DNA of 64,000 nt from positions 248,001-312,000 of the forward strand of contig CAVOPB010000005.1 of the NCBI GenBank assembly GCA_963697805.1, written 5' to 3'. Numbering within the stretch: position 1 is the stretch's first letter; each line of letters opens with the position of its first letter. The notes beneath the pieces are model-generated. The model was not told the origin of the DNA, made no database searches, and saw only the letters and a program-made list of their open reading frames with translations. The stretch comes from VRUE01 sp963697805. GTDB lineage: Bacteria; Actinomycetota; Thermoleophilia; Solirubrobacterales; 70-9. This document shows positions 41,362 to 49,896 of this stretch, piece by piece. The position numbers were made by a program, and so were the translations under genes.

Positions 41362-42708
41362 TCAGGCGCGCAGCCGTGCGATGGCGGTGTCGATCCGGGC
41401 CAGCGCCTCCTCGCGGCCCAGTGCCGCCACCGACTCGAATATCCCGGGTGAGACGGTGGTTCCGGTGATCGCGACCCGAATCGGCTGATAGAGCTTGCCC
41501 GCCCCCACGCCCAGCTTCTCGGGGAGTGGGCTCAGCGCCCCCTCGACCGCGCCGGCGTCGAATTTCTCGCAGCCCGCGAGCGCCTCCCGGGCGGCGCCGA
41601 GCAGGTCGGGCGCGTTCTCCTTCATCGTCTTGCGCCAGGCCTTCTCATCGTCGATCGGCGGCTCGAACAGGAACCGGATCAGCGCCCAGACCTCCTCCAG
41701 GGTCTGGGCTTTCTCCTGGGCGATCTCGCAGGCCGCCCGCAGCCGGTCGTCGAGCTCGCGGCCGAGATGGGTGGCGACCGCCGCGGCGTATTGCGCCGTC
41801 GGCATCTCCCTCATGTAGCGGCCGTTGATCCAGCGCAGCTTCTTCTCGTCGAAGATCGCGGCGGCGCGGCCGACGTCCTCGACCCGGAAGCGCCGCACCA
41901 GCTCCTCGGTCGACATCAGCGTCGAGTCGTCGGCTCCCCAGCCGAGCAGCGCCAGGTAATTGCGGACCGCGGCCGGAAGGTAGCCGGCGTCGCGGAGCTC
42001 CTGGACCGAGGCCGCGCCGTGGCGCTTGGAGAGCTTGCGCCCGTCTGGCCCGTGGAGAAGCGGCAGGTGCGCGTAGCTTGGGGCCTCGTGGCCGAGCGCC
42101 TCGAGGACGAGAAGCTGCTTCGGCGCGTTCGAGAGATGGTCGTCGCCGCGAACCACATCGGTGATCCCCATCTCGGCGTCGTCGACCGCGACCGCGAAGT
42201 TGTAGAGAACCGTGCCGTCACCGCGGGCGATCACGAAGTCGTCGTGGCTGCGATTGGGAAAACTGACCGGGCCCCTGATCGTGTCCTCGACGACGGTCTC
42301 GCCATCGTCCGGGACCCGGAGGCGGACCGCGGCGCTTGCCTCCTCACTGGCGCTGCCGCGATAACCGCGGCTGGCTCCGTGCTCGGCCTTCCAGGCCTCG
42401 ACGTCGGAGGCGGTGGCGGTGTCGCGGTAGGCGGCGCCGGACTCGAGCAGGCGCGCCAGGGCCGCCTCGTGGGCGGCGCTGCGCTCGGCCTGTGAGATCG
42501 GCCCCTCGTCCCAGTCGAGCTCGAGCCAGCGCAGGGCGTCGAGAATCTGCTCGACGTTCTCGGGCGTCGAGCGCTCGCGGTCGGTGTCCTCGATCCGCAG
42601 CACCAGCTCGCCGTCGGAGTGGCGCGCCGCCAGCCAGTTGTAGAGGGCCGTCCGGGCGCCGCCGATGTGCAGCGCCCCGGTCGGCGAGGGAGCGAACCTG
42701 ACCCGCAT
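41362..42708 (-). CDS. gltX: glutamyl-tRNA synthetase
   Basis: Class I synthetase of 448 aa that charges tRNA-Glu (and, given gatCAB, probably tRNA-Gln as well). It shows RFAPSPTGALHIGGARTAL (HIGH motif), IEDTDRERS, YNFAVAVDDAEMGITDVVRGDDH, and GRKLSKRHGAAS (KMSKS motif), then the helical anticodon-binding C-terminus. The ATG at 42708 begins MRVRFAPSPTG; an in-frame GTG 12 nt earlier overlaps the upstream gene and is less likely. It follows two thioredoxin-fold genes closely and is probably in their transcript. A hairpin terminator lies 80 nt after its stop. Confidence 0.96.
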   Translation of the reverse strand: MRVRFAPSPTGALHIGGARTALYNWLAARHSDGELVLRIEDTDRERSTPENVEQILDALRWLELDWDEGPISQAERSAAHEAALARLLESGAAYRDTATASDVEAWKAEHGASRGYRGSASEEASAAVRLRVPDDGETVVEDTIRGPVSFPNRSHDDFVIARGDGTVLYNFAVAVDDAEMGITDVVRGDDHLSNAPKQLLVLEALGHEAPSYAHLPLLHGPDGRKLSKRHGAASVQELRDAGYLPAAVRNYLALLGWGADDSTLMSTEELVRRFRVEDVGRAAAIFDEKKLRWINGRYMREMPTAQYAAAVATHLGRELDDRLRAACEIAQEKAQTLEEVWALIRFLFEPPIDDEKAWRKTMKENAPDLLGAAREALAGCEKFDAGAVEGALSPLPEKLGVGAGKLYQPIRVAITGTTVSPGIFESVAALGREEALARIDTAIARLRA

Positions 42709-42710
42709 CC

Positions 42711-43217
42711 CTACCGCCACTTGATCGTGCAGCCGACCGCGTCGGTCTTCGCCTGCGGCACGTTCTCGCCCGCGAGAATTGCATCGAGGGCCTCCCGGAT
42801 CCAGGCCGCGTCGCGGGAGGGGTCCTCGTAGTCGTCGTCAGGAGCGCCCTCGTAGCGGACGTCGAGGTCGGAGTCGAGGACGAAGACGTGCGGGGTCCGC
42901 TCGGCGCCCCAGGCACGGGCGACATCCTGGCTCTCGTCGTGGAGGTAGGGATGGGGCCAGTCCTCGGCCGCCACCCGCTCGGCCATCGCCGCCGGCGAGT
43001 CGGCCGGATAGCGATCGGAGTCGTTGGAGTTGATCGCCAGGGTGCGGACGCCGCGGCCCGCGTAGTCGCGCGAAACGGCGTGCATGCGGTCCTCCCAGGC
43101 GAGCGCGTAGGGGCAGTGGTTGCAGGTCCAGTAGACGATGGTGGCCGCGGCGCCGGACCCCGACAGGGAGTGGCGCTCGTCGTCGGTCGCCGGCAGGTCG
43201 AACTCGGGCGCGCTCAT
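42711..43217 (-). CDS. thioredoxin-fold peroxiredoxin-like protein
   Basis: 168 aa with an AhpC/TSA-type core: FDLPATDDERHSLSGSGAAATIVYWTCNHCPYA, where CNHC (CxxC) is the redox site (shown in parts: LPATDDERHSLS and YWTCNHCPYA). RTLAINSNDSDRYPADSP is typical of the redoxin family of thiol-disulfide proteins with an alternative CxxC. VFVLDSDLDVRYEGAPDDDY and the C-terminal VGCTIKW, with a third Cys, match actinobacterial 'thioredoxin family protein' members. No signal peptide. The ATG overlaps the upstream stop (ATGA), and gltX follows 2 nt after its stop. Confidence 0.8.
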   Translation of the reverse strand: MSAPEFDLPATDDERHSLSGSGAAATIVYWTCNHCPYALAWEDRMHAVSRDYAGRGVRTLAINSNDSDRYPADSPAAMAERVAAEDWPHPYLHDESQDVARAWGAERTPHVFVLDSDLDVRYEGAPDDDYEDPSRDAAWIREALDAILAGENVPQAKTDAVGCTIKWR

Positions 43218-43537
43218 GCTTGGGAACCTAGCGCCGCGCGGAGGTCCTCGGGGTCGGGCAGCGGCGAGGGACGGCCGTCGCGGCGCCGGTAGACACGACA
43301 GGTGAGCGGCGATCCACCGTCGGGGGCCGCGTCGGCGACGTCGACGCCGTCGACCCGAATCGTCGGCGAGCCGACGAAGGACTCGCGGGCGGCATCGTCC
43401 TCGGTCTCGATCTCGCGCAGCTCGATCGCGGCGGGGTCGAAGCCGAGCTCGCCCATCGCATCGCGCAGCTCGGAGATCCCGCGCTCCCAAGACGGGCAGC
43501 CACTCCACCAGAGGAACTCGACGCGGGGCTCGGGCAT
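43214..43537 (-). CDS. small thioredoxin-like protein
   Basis: 107 aa. The N-terminus VEFLWWSGCPSWERG has a strand followed by a single cysteine where thioredoxins have CxxC (SGCPS). Next are a helix, IELREIETEDDAARESF and GSPTIRVDGVDV with the cis-Pro of the fold. Similar short proteins are annotated as thioredoxin or alkylmercury lyase-like; function unknown. One further Cys occurs in SPLTCRVYRR. It heads the unit trx-like, redoxin, gltX. Confidence 0.75.
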   Translation of the reverse strand: MPEPRVEFLWWSGCPSWERGISELRDAMGELGFDPAAIELREIETEDDAARESFVGSPTIRVDGVDVADAAPDGGSPLTCRVYRRRDGRPSPLPDPEDLRAALGSQA

Positions 43538-43544
43538 CGACCTG

Positions 43545-43550
43545 AGTCTA
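43545..43550 (-). promoter_or_regulatory. -10 element for the thioredoxin-like/redoxin/gltX unit
   Basis: TAGACT ends 7 nt before the ATG at 43537. Confidence 0.5.
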
Positions 43551-43577
43551 GGCGCGCCGATCACCCCGTCGGCTCCA

Positions 43578-43583
43578 TAGAGT
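43578..43583 (+). promoter_or_regulatory. -10 element for the endonuclease IV gene
   Basis: TAGAGT ends 8 nt before the ATG at 43592. Confidence 0.5.
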
Positions 43584-43591
43584 GCACGCCG

Positions 43592-44456
43592 ATGCTGATC
43601 GGAGCGCATGTCTCGACTGCCGGGGGTCTGTCCAACGCGATCGAGCGCGGGACCGAGCTCAGCTGCGAATCGATCCAGATCTTCAACCAGAGCCCGCGGA
43701 TGTGGCGGCCGACCCGCTACGGGGACGAGGACTTCGCCGCCTTCCGTGAGGCAATGGACGCCTCGCCGGTCGACGCGGTGGTGATCCACGCGGTCTACCT
43801 GATCAACTGCGCGACGAAAGACAGGGAGCTGCGCAAGAAGTCGCTGGCGTCGCTGACCCACGCGCTGCGGATCGGGGACGCGATCGGCGCCAACGGCGTC
43901 GTCCTCCACCCCGGCGCCCAGAAAGGCGAGCCGCTCGGAGCCTCGATGAAGCGTGCCGCGAAGGTGATCGCCGCCGCCCTCGACGACAGCGAGAGCTGCC
44001 CGCTGCTGCTCGAGCAGACCGCGGGCCACAAGGGCCTGCTCGGCCGCGACTTCGACCAGACCGCGGAGCTGATCGAGCTCGCCGGGGGCGGCGCGAGGCT
44101 CGGTCTCTGCCTCGACTCCTGCCACCTCTTCGTCCAGGGCTACGACGTCACCGACCCCGAAGCATCTCGGCGAGATCGTCGATGAAGCCGACGCCAAGGT
44201 CGGCCTCGAGCGGCTGCGTTGCCTCCACGTCAACGACGCCGCCGCCCCGCTCGGCTCCTGCCGCGACCGCCACGCCAACATCGGCAAGGGCGAGATGGGC
44301 AAACGCGGCCTGGCAGCGTTCCTCTCGGAGCCGCGGTTCGAGGGGCTGCCGGCGACGCTGGAGACGCCGGGGCCGAGGAAGAAAGGTCCAGATCGCAAAG
44401 AAGTGCAGGCCGCGAAGAGGCTGCGCAAGTCCGGACTGAAGGCCCGCGCTACCTGA
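43592..44456 (+). pseudogene. nfo: endonuclease IV split by a frameshift
   Basis: AP endonuclease of base-excision repair, a TIM barrel with three zinc ions. The first frame (43592-44185) reads MLIGAHVSTAGGLSNAIERG through the zinc ligands in VVIHAVYLINCA, VLHPGAQKG, LLEQTAGHKG and CLDSCHLFVQGYDVTDPE, then runs into junk and a TGA. The remainder continues in another frame from about 44163 to TGA 44454-44456: HLGEIVDEADAKVGLERL, CLHVNDAAAPLGSCRDRHAN, IGKGEMG and ATLETPGPRKKG. The shift at 44155-44163 parts five zinc ligands from the last four, so the short product should be inactive. Either the gene is broken or one or two bases are wrong in the sequence. The end overlaps the convergent acyl-CoA dehydrogenase gene by 8 nt. 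Confidence 0.85.
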
Positions 44457-45735
44457 TCTGCATGCCGGAGATCGCGCGCGAGATGACCAGGCGCTGGATC
44501 TCGGAGGTTCCCTCGAAGATCGTGTAGATCTTGGCGTCGCGGTGCATCCGCTCGACCGGGAACTCGCGGGTGTAGCCATTGCCGCCGAGGATCTGGATCG
44601 CCCGCTCGGTCACCCAGACGGCGACCTCTCCGGCCTTCAGCTTCGCCATCGAGCCCTCGGCGTTCTCGAAGGTCTGGCCGGATCTCCCCATCCAGGCGCC
44701 GCGCCAGACCAGCAGCCGAGCGGCGTCGATCTCGAGCTTCATGTCGGCGAGCGCGAAGGCGATCGCCTGGTTCTCGATGATCGGCCGGCCGAACTGCTCG
44801 CGCTCCTTGGCGTACCCGAGCGAGTACTCGTAGGCCGCACGGGCGATACCGACCGCCTGGGCGCCGACCGTGGGGCGGCTCGCCTCGAAGGTCTGCATCG
44901 CGGCCTGAGATTTCGACTTCTTGCCCTCGCGGACCCGCGCGAGCCGCTCGTCGAGCTTCTCCTTCCCGCCCATCAGGCAGGACCCCGGCACCCGGCAGTC
45001 GTCGAGGTGGACGGCTGCGGTGTGCGAGGCGCGAAGGCCATGCTTCTTGACCTTCGCGCCCTGCTCGCACCCCTCAGTCCCCGGTGGGACCACGAATGCG
45101 GCGTGGCCGCGAGATCCCAGCTCGCGGTCCACGCTCGCAATGACGACGTGAACGTCGGCGATTCCCCCATTGGTCGCCCACGCCTTCTGGCCGTTCAGGA
45201 CCCACTCGTCCTTGGCCTCGTCGTACTTCGCGGTGGTGCGGATCGCTGAAACGTCGGAGCCCGCATCCGGCTCCGATGAGCAGAAGGCAGCCACCTTCGG
45301 CTCGTCCGCGGTGCCGAAGCACTGCGGGATCCACTCACCCAACTGCTCCGGGGTTCCCTGCCCGAAGATCGCGGCGACAGCCAGCGAGGTTCCGAAGATG
45401 CTCATGCCGATGCCGGCGTCGCCCCAGAACAACTCCTCATTGACGATCGGGAGCGTCAGCCCCGTCTCGTCGGCCCAGAACTGGGCCAGGCCTTCGAACC
45501 CGTAGAGGCCGATCTTGGCGGCCTCCTGGATCACCGGCCACGGTGTCTCCTCGCGCTCGTCCCATTCCGATGCGGCAGGTCGGACGACGTTCTCCGCGAA
45601 GCCGTGCACCCACTCGCGGATGTCCTTCTGGTCCTGATTCAGCTCGAGCGTGAACTGAGGGCCCTCGGCGCCGCCGCCCCCCGCCGCTTCCGCGGCGAGG
45701 TCCTCCGCCTCCACCACAGCCGCCGGCTCACTCAT
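44449..45735 (-). CDS. acyl-CoA dehydrogenase
   Basis: FAD-dependent enzyme of 428 aa that makes the alpha-beta double bond in acyl-CoA. It has an Ala/Glu-rich N-terminal extension of about 30 residues. Core features are FCSSEPDAGSDVSAIRT (FAD/substrate region), LNGQKAWATNGGIADV, EYSLGYAKEREQFGRPI, and the C-terminal LGGNGYTREFPVERMHRDAK with the catalytic Glu in YTIFEGTSEIQRLVIS. Chain-length class cannot be told. It is monocistronic; the region upstream carries a fragment of the dispersed junction repeat, and TACCAT about 40 nt upstream is the nearest -10-like hexamer. Confidence 0.93.
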   Translation of the reverse strand: MSEPAAVVEAEDLAAEAAGGGGAEGPQFTLELNQDQKDIREWVHGFAENVVRPAASEWDEREETPWPVIQEAAKIGLYGFEGLAQFWADETGLTLPIVNEELFWGDAGIGMSIFGTSLAVAAIFGQGTPEQLGEWIPQCFGTADEPKVAAFCSSEPDAGSDVSAIRTTAKYDEAKDEWVLNGQKAWATNGGIADVHVVIASVDRELGSRGHAAFVVPPGTEGCEQGAKVKKHGLRASHTAAVHLDDCRVPGSCLMGGKEKLDERLARVREGKKSKSQAAMQTFEASRPTVGAQAVGIARAAYEYSLGYAKEREQFGRPIIENQAIAFALADMKLEIDAARLLVWRGAWMGRSGQTFENAEGSMAKLKAGEVAVWVTERAIQILGGNGYTREFPVERMHRDAKIYTIFEGTSEIQRLVISRAISGMQIR

Positions 45736-45762
45736 CTGAAATTTCGCGCTCCGCCCTCATGG
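45734..45762 (-). repeat. fragment of the dispersed junction repeat
   Basis: ATCTGAAATTTCGCGCTCCGCC and CTCATGG resemble the ATTTCG...CTCCGCGCTCATGG end of the copy at 49751, with the middle missing. Confidence 0.4.
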
Positions 45763-45808
45763 ATCGCGGGATGGTACACGGAATCGTGTCTATGTCGAAA
45801 CGGGGCGC

Positions 45809-46183
45809 TCAGACGTCGCGCAGGTCGAAGGCCCGCAGGCCCTCCTGCCCCTCGTCGGAGCAGTCGAAGAAGCGGCGGTTGACGCAGTCGTAGCTCGAGC
45901 CCCGGCCCTCGTAGGCCCGCTCGATCGAGAACTGGCAGTGCGGCAGAGCGTCGCCGGTCATCTTCACTCCGCCGAATCCGCCCGGCTGCTGCACCGCATC
46001 GAGCTCGACCTTGGCCCCGAAGACCTCCTGCATGCAGCCCACGTACTGGGTGCCGGTCAGGGCGTCGACGAAGCTGTAGAGATAGCGGCACCCGAGCTCG
46101 ACGCAGCCCCGCGGCTCGATCATCTTGTCGCAGAAGGCACGGCACTGGCGACACTCACCAGTCTTCTCGCGGGTAACCGGCAT
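45809..46183 (-). CDS. nine-cysteine protein of unknown function
   Basis: 124 aa with no signal peptide or membrane helix. Cysteines are at 11, 14, 18, 27, 32, 50, 83, 100 and 108. The first five form CxxCxxxC-x8-CxxxxC (GECRQCRAFCDKM, then RGCVELGCRYLYS), which could hold an Fe-S cluster or zinc. Conserved-looking blocks follow: LTGTQYVGCMQEVFGAKVEL, GFGGVKMTGDALPHCQF and YDCVNRRFFDCS. The position between dnaE and an acyl-CoA dehydrogenase gives no functional hint. The start fits a leaderless mRNA. Confidence 0.75.
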   Translation of the reverse strand: MPVTREKTGECRQCRAFCDKMIEPRGCVELGCRYLYSFVDALTGTQYVGCMQEVFGAKVELDAVQQPGGFGGVKMTGDALPHCQFSIERAYEGRGSSYDCVNRRFFDCSDEGQEGLRAFDLRDV

Positions 46184-46189
46184 GAGAGA

Positions 46190-46195
46190 AGTCTA
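46190..46195 (-). promoter_or_regulatory. -10 element for the nine-cysteine protein gene
   Basis: TAGACT ends 6 nt before the ATG at 46183. Confidence 0.55.
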
Positions 46196-46208
46196 GGGAC
46201 GGTGCGGC

Positions 46209-49200
46209 TCAGGCAGCCAACGCATTGGGGCCGAGGACATGGTCGAGCTCGGCCCGCAGGCCATTCGAGGGCCGGACCCGGTAGCCGTTCCCGAGCCGCA
46301 GCTCTTTCGGCCCGCCCTCGGCGCCGCTGATCGCGAGCAGGACGTCGGCATCTCCCTTGTGGTGGACGAGCACTTCCTTGAGCTCGTCGACGATGCCGGG
46401 ACGGCCGTGCAGCGTCGCCGCGTCGATCGTCAGCTTCAGTGGGCCGGCCGGGGTCCCGGCGGCGGCGATCTCCGCGTGGTCGGGCTCGAACCGCTCCGCC
46501 TCCTGAACGACGAGCTTGGTCTCGCCGCGGTCTTTGTGGTCGATCCGGCCGCGGACCAGAACCACGGCGTCGGGCTCGATCACCGCGGCGCTCTCGGACT
46601 GGTCGACCTTGAAGACGAGCATCTCGATCTGGCCCTCGACGTCGTCGAGGGTCGCGAACATCATCTGGGTCCCGCTCTTGGTCCGGATCTTTTTCGCCTC
46701 GGTGACGATGCCGCCGACGGTGACCCAGGAGCCGTCCGCCCTGCGCGCGAGGTCGGCGATCGGGCAGTCGACCCGGGCCCGGAGCGCCTCGCGGACCTCG
46801 GAGAGCGGATGTGAGGAGAGGTAGGTGCCGAGTGTCTCCTTCTCGAGCGCGAGCAGCGCCGCGCGGTCGAACTCGACCGCCGAGATCGGCGGCCGGTGCT
46901 GGTGGGCGCCGGCCTTGACCCCGTCGTCGGCCGCGGGCTCGGCGAAGTCGAAGATCGAGCCCTGGCCAAGCTGTGCGTCCTCCTGCGCCTTCTGGCCGGC
47001 CGACTGAGCGGCGGGCAGAGCCTCGAGCATCCCCCGGCGGGTCGCGCCGGTCGAGTCGAGGGCCCCGCACTTGATCAGGCACTCGATCGCGCGTTTGTTG
47101 ACGGCGCGCGCGTCGACCCGCTCGCAGAAGTCCCAGATCGAGGCGATCGGCGTCTCCTCGCGGGCGCGGATGATCGCCTCGACCGCCGAGTGGCCGACGT
47201 TCTTGACCGCGTCCAGCCCGAACCGGATCGCGTTCTCGCTGACGACGAAGCTGTGGTCGGAGGAGTTGACATCCGGCGGCAGGACGTCGATCCCCATCTC
47301 CTCGCAGCGGTTGACGAAGAAGGGCACCTTGTCTTTGGTGTTCATCACCGAGGAGATCACCGCCGCCATGTACTCGGCCGGGTAGTTGGCCTTGAGGTAG
47401 GCGGTGCGGTAGGAGATCAGCCCGTAGCAGGCGGCATGGGACTTGTTGAACGAGTAGTCGGCGGCCGCTTCGTTGAGCTTCCAGAGGTCCTTGGCGACGC
47501 CGGCCGAGGTTCCGGATTCCTCGAGGCCCTGCATGAACTGGTCCTTCATCGTCGCCATCAGGTCGCGCTTCTTCTTGCCGATCGCCTTGCGGAGATCGTC
47601 CGCCTGGGCGCCCGAGAAGCCGGCCATCGAGCGGGCGATCTCCATCAGCTGCTCCTGGTAGATGACGCAGCCGTGCGTCTCCTCGGTGATTGCCCGCAGG
47701 CGCGGATCGGGATAGCGGACCGAGGAGGGATCCTGCTTGCCCTTCGCGTAGGCGGGGATGTAGGCCATCGCGCCGGGTCGGTAGAGGGCGCCGAGGGCAA
47801 CGAGGTCGGCGAACTCGGTCGGCTTGACCTTGCGCAACGCCTCGCGCATCCCGTCGGACTCGAACTGGAAGACGCCGGTCGAGTCGCCCCCGGCCAGCAT
47901 CTCGTAGGTCCTGGAATCGTCGACCGGGATCCCTTCGATGTCGATCCGCTCGCCGCGCGAGCGCTCGATGATGTCGATCGCGTCCTCGATCACGTCGAGG
48001 TTGCGGAGGCCGAGGAAGTCCATCTTCAGCAGCCCCATCTCCTCGATCGGGCCCATCGAGTACTGGGTCACGATCTTGTATTGGCGCTCGGTCTTGCCGC
48101 CGCCGGCCCCAGCGCCGCCACCGGGCGCGCTGCGGTCCTCGGCGAGCTGCAGCGGGACGATCTCCTGCAGCGGCCGGTCGGCGATCACCACCGCCGCCGC
48201 GTGGATCGAGTTGTTGCGGATGATCCCCTCGAGCCCCTGGGCGACGTCGACGATCTTCTTCGCGTCGGGCTCGGCGTCGTAGACCTGCTTCAGGTCCTGG
48301 CCGGACTTGAGGCATTCGGCAAAGGACGGGCTGCGGCCCATGATCGGCTCGGGAATCAGCTTCGCGAGGCGGTCCCCGGTCGCGTAGTCATAGCCGAGGA
48401 CACGGGCGGCGTCGCGGGTCGCGGCGCGCGGCGCCATCTTGCCGAAGGTGATGATCTGGGCGACCGATTCGCGACCGTATTTCTCGCCGACGTAGCGGAT
48501 CATCCGCTCGCGCCCGCGGACCGAGAAGTCGATGTCGATGTCGGGCATCGATTTCCGGCCGGGGTTGAGAAAGCGCTCAAACAGCAGCTCGTTGGCGAGC
48601 GGGTCGAGGTCGGTGATGTTGAGAACGTAGGAGACGATCGAGCCGGCGGCGGACCCGCGCCCGGGCCCGACCGCGATTCCGCTCTCCTTCGCGTAGCGGA
48701 CGAAGTCCCAGACGATCAGGAAATAGGAGGAGAAGCCCATCTCCTCGATCACCCCGAGCTCGAACTCGAGCCGCTCGATCGCCTCGGCCGGGACCGGGTC
48801 GCCGTAGCGCTCGCGCAGCCCCTCGCCGGCCAGCCTGCGCAGCATCTGCTCGGGCTCGGATCCGTCCGGCGTCGGGTAGCGCGGCAGCAGCAGCTTCCCG
48901 AGCTCGATGTCGACCCGGCAGCGCTCGGCGATTTCGACCGTGCTGGCGATCGCCTCCGGCCACTCGCCGAAGGACTCGTGCATCTCCTCGTTGCTCTTGA
49001 GGAAGAACTCGTTGGTGTCGAAGCTCATCTTCGGCGCCTCGAGCGTCGATTTGGTCTGCACGCAGAGGAGCGCCGCATGGTTGTCGAAGTCCTCGCGGCG
49101 CAGGTAGTGGACGTCGGCGGTGCCGACCAGCGGTCGGCCGACCTCGCGGGCGATCTCGACGATGCCGCGGTTTGCCCTCTCCTGCTCGTCGATCCCGTTC

Positions 49201-49736
49201 TTCTGGACCTCGAAGTAGACCTGCTCGGGGCCGAAGGCCTGGATCAGGTCGTCGACGTGGGCGCGGGCGTCGTCGCGCCGCTCCTCGACCAGGCGGCGGC
49301 AGAAGCGCGACTGCAGGCACCCGGTGAGGACGATCACTCCCTCGGAGTGCCTGGCGAGCAGCTCCATGTCGACGTTGGCTTTGCCGCGCGAGAACCCCTC
49401 GAGGAAGCCGGCCGAGGTCAGCTGGACCAGGTTGGCGAAGCCGGCGTCGCTCTCCGCCAGCAGCGTCAGGTGGTTGCGCTCGTAGCGGACCTGGTCCCTG
49501 ACCGCCTTGCGGTCCTCGACGAAGTAGGCCTCGAGGCCGACGATCGGCTTGATCCCATGCTTGTTGCAGGCCTTGTAGAGGTCGACCGCTCCGTTCATCA
49601 CCCCGTGGTCGGTGAGCCCAAGGGCCGGCTGCCCGAGCTCCGCGGCCCGCTCCGCCATCGCGTCGATCTTGCAGGCTCCGTCGAGCAGCGAGTACTCGCT
49701 GTGGGCGTGGAGATGGACGGCCGAGGGGTTGCTCAC
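46209..49736 (-). CDS. dnaE: DNA polymerase III subunit alpha
   Basis: Replicative polymerase, 1175 aa. Order of domains: PHP (VHLHAHSEYSLLDGACKID, LTDHGVMNGAVDLYKA), palm with the catalytic acids (GPGRGSAAGSIVSYVL, then MPDIDIDFSVRGRERM), tau/beta-binding and helix-hairpin-helix region, and a C-terminal OB domain (SWVTVGGIVTEAKKI, FATLDDVEGQIEMLVF). Other conserved parts are FQFESDGMREALRK, LYRPGAMAYIPAYAKG and HAACYGLISYRTAYLKANYPAEY. The PHP histidines and aspartates look intact, so it may retain metal-dependent proofreading. It is DnaE1-like in length; DnaE2 error-prone enzymes are usually shorter and differ in the PHP domain. The start is GTG. The 160 bp upstream hold a junction repeat. 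Confidence 0.97.
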   Translation of the reverse strand: MSNPSAVHLHAHSEYSLLDGACKIDAMAERAAELGQPALGLTDHGVMNGAVDLYKACNKHGIKPIVGLEAYFVEDRKAVRDQVRYERNHLTLLAESDAGFANLVQLTSAGFLEGFSRGKANVDMELLARHSEGVIVLTGCLQSRFCRRLVEERRDDARAHVDDLIQAFGPEQVYFEVQKNGIDEQERANRGIVEIAREVGRPLVGTADVHYLRREDFDNHAALLCVQTKSTLEAPKMSFDTNEFFLKSNEEMHESFGEWPEAIASTVEIAERCRVDIELGKLLLPRYPTPDGSEPEQMLRRLAGEGLRERYGDPVPAEAIERLEFELGVIEEMGFSSYFLIVWDFVRYAKESGIAVGPGRGSAAGSIVSYVLNITDLDPLANELLFERFLNPGRKSMPDIDIDFSVRGRERMIRYVGEKYGRESVAQIITFGKMAPRAATRDAARVLGYDYATGDRLAKLIPEPIMGRSPSFAECLKSGQDLKQVYDAEPDAKKIVDVAQGLEGIIRNNSIHAAAVVIADRPLQEIVPLQLAEDRSAPGGGAGAGGGKTERQYKIVTQYSMGPIEEMGLLKMDFLGLRNLDVIEDAIDIIERSRGERIDIEGIPVDDSRTYEMLAGGDSTGVFQFESDGMREALRKVKPTEFADLVALGALYRPGAMAYIPAYAKGKQDPSSVRYPDPRLRAITEETHGCVIYQEQLMEIARSMAGFSGAQADDLRKAIGKKKRDLMATMKDQFMQGLEESGTSAGVAKDLWKLNEAAADYSFNKSHAACYGLISYRTAYLKANYPAEYMAAVISSVMNTKDKVPFFVNRCEEMGIDVLPPDVNSSDHSFVVSENAIRFGLDAVKNVGHSAVEAIIRAREETPIASIWDFCERVDARAVNKRAIECLIKCGALDSTGATRRGMLEALPAAQSAGQKAQEDAQLGQGSIFDFAEPAADDGVKAGAHQHRPPISAVEFDRAALLALEKETLGTYLSSHPLSEVREALRARVDCPIADLARRADGSWVTVGGIVTEAKKIRTKSGTQMMFATLDDVEGQIEMLVFKVDQSESAAVIEPDAVVLVRGRIDHKDRGETKLVVQEAERFEPDHAEIAAAGTPAGPLKLTIDAATLHGRPGIVDELKEVLVHHKGDADVLLAISGAEGGPKELRLGNGYRVRPSNGLRAELDHVLGPNALAA

Positions 49737-49750
49737 GGGGATAGCAACGG

Positions 49751-49814
49751 TTCGCGCTTCGCTCGCTGCGCGAGGAACCAGATTTCGCTCATTTGGCTCT
49801 CTCCGCGCTCATGG
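49751..49814 (-). repeat. dispersed junction repeat, copy upstream of dnaE
   Basis: Plus-strand reading: TTCGCGCTTCGCTCGCTGCG, CGAGGAACCAGATTTCG, then CTCTCTCCGCGCTCATGG. Both outer parts are rich in CGCTCG/GCGAGC and can fold back on themselves. It ends 14 bp upstream of the dnaE GTG. Confidence 0.7.
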
Positions 49815-49896
49815 GCCGATCATGCCAATCGAGGCAGATGCCAAGGTCACGAAAGGCGCGCGGACCGAGCGGACTTCCCCCAGTTTGGGAGACCGA

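Noticed and set aside
43538..45070. Long minus-strand frame continuing upstream of the thioredoxin-like gene (to 45070)
   Set aside because: It crosses nfo and the acyl-CoA dehydrogenase gene out of frame; only the last 107 codons look like a protein, and they have their own ATG and -10 element.
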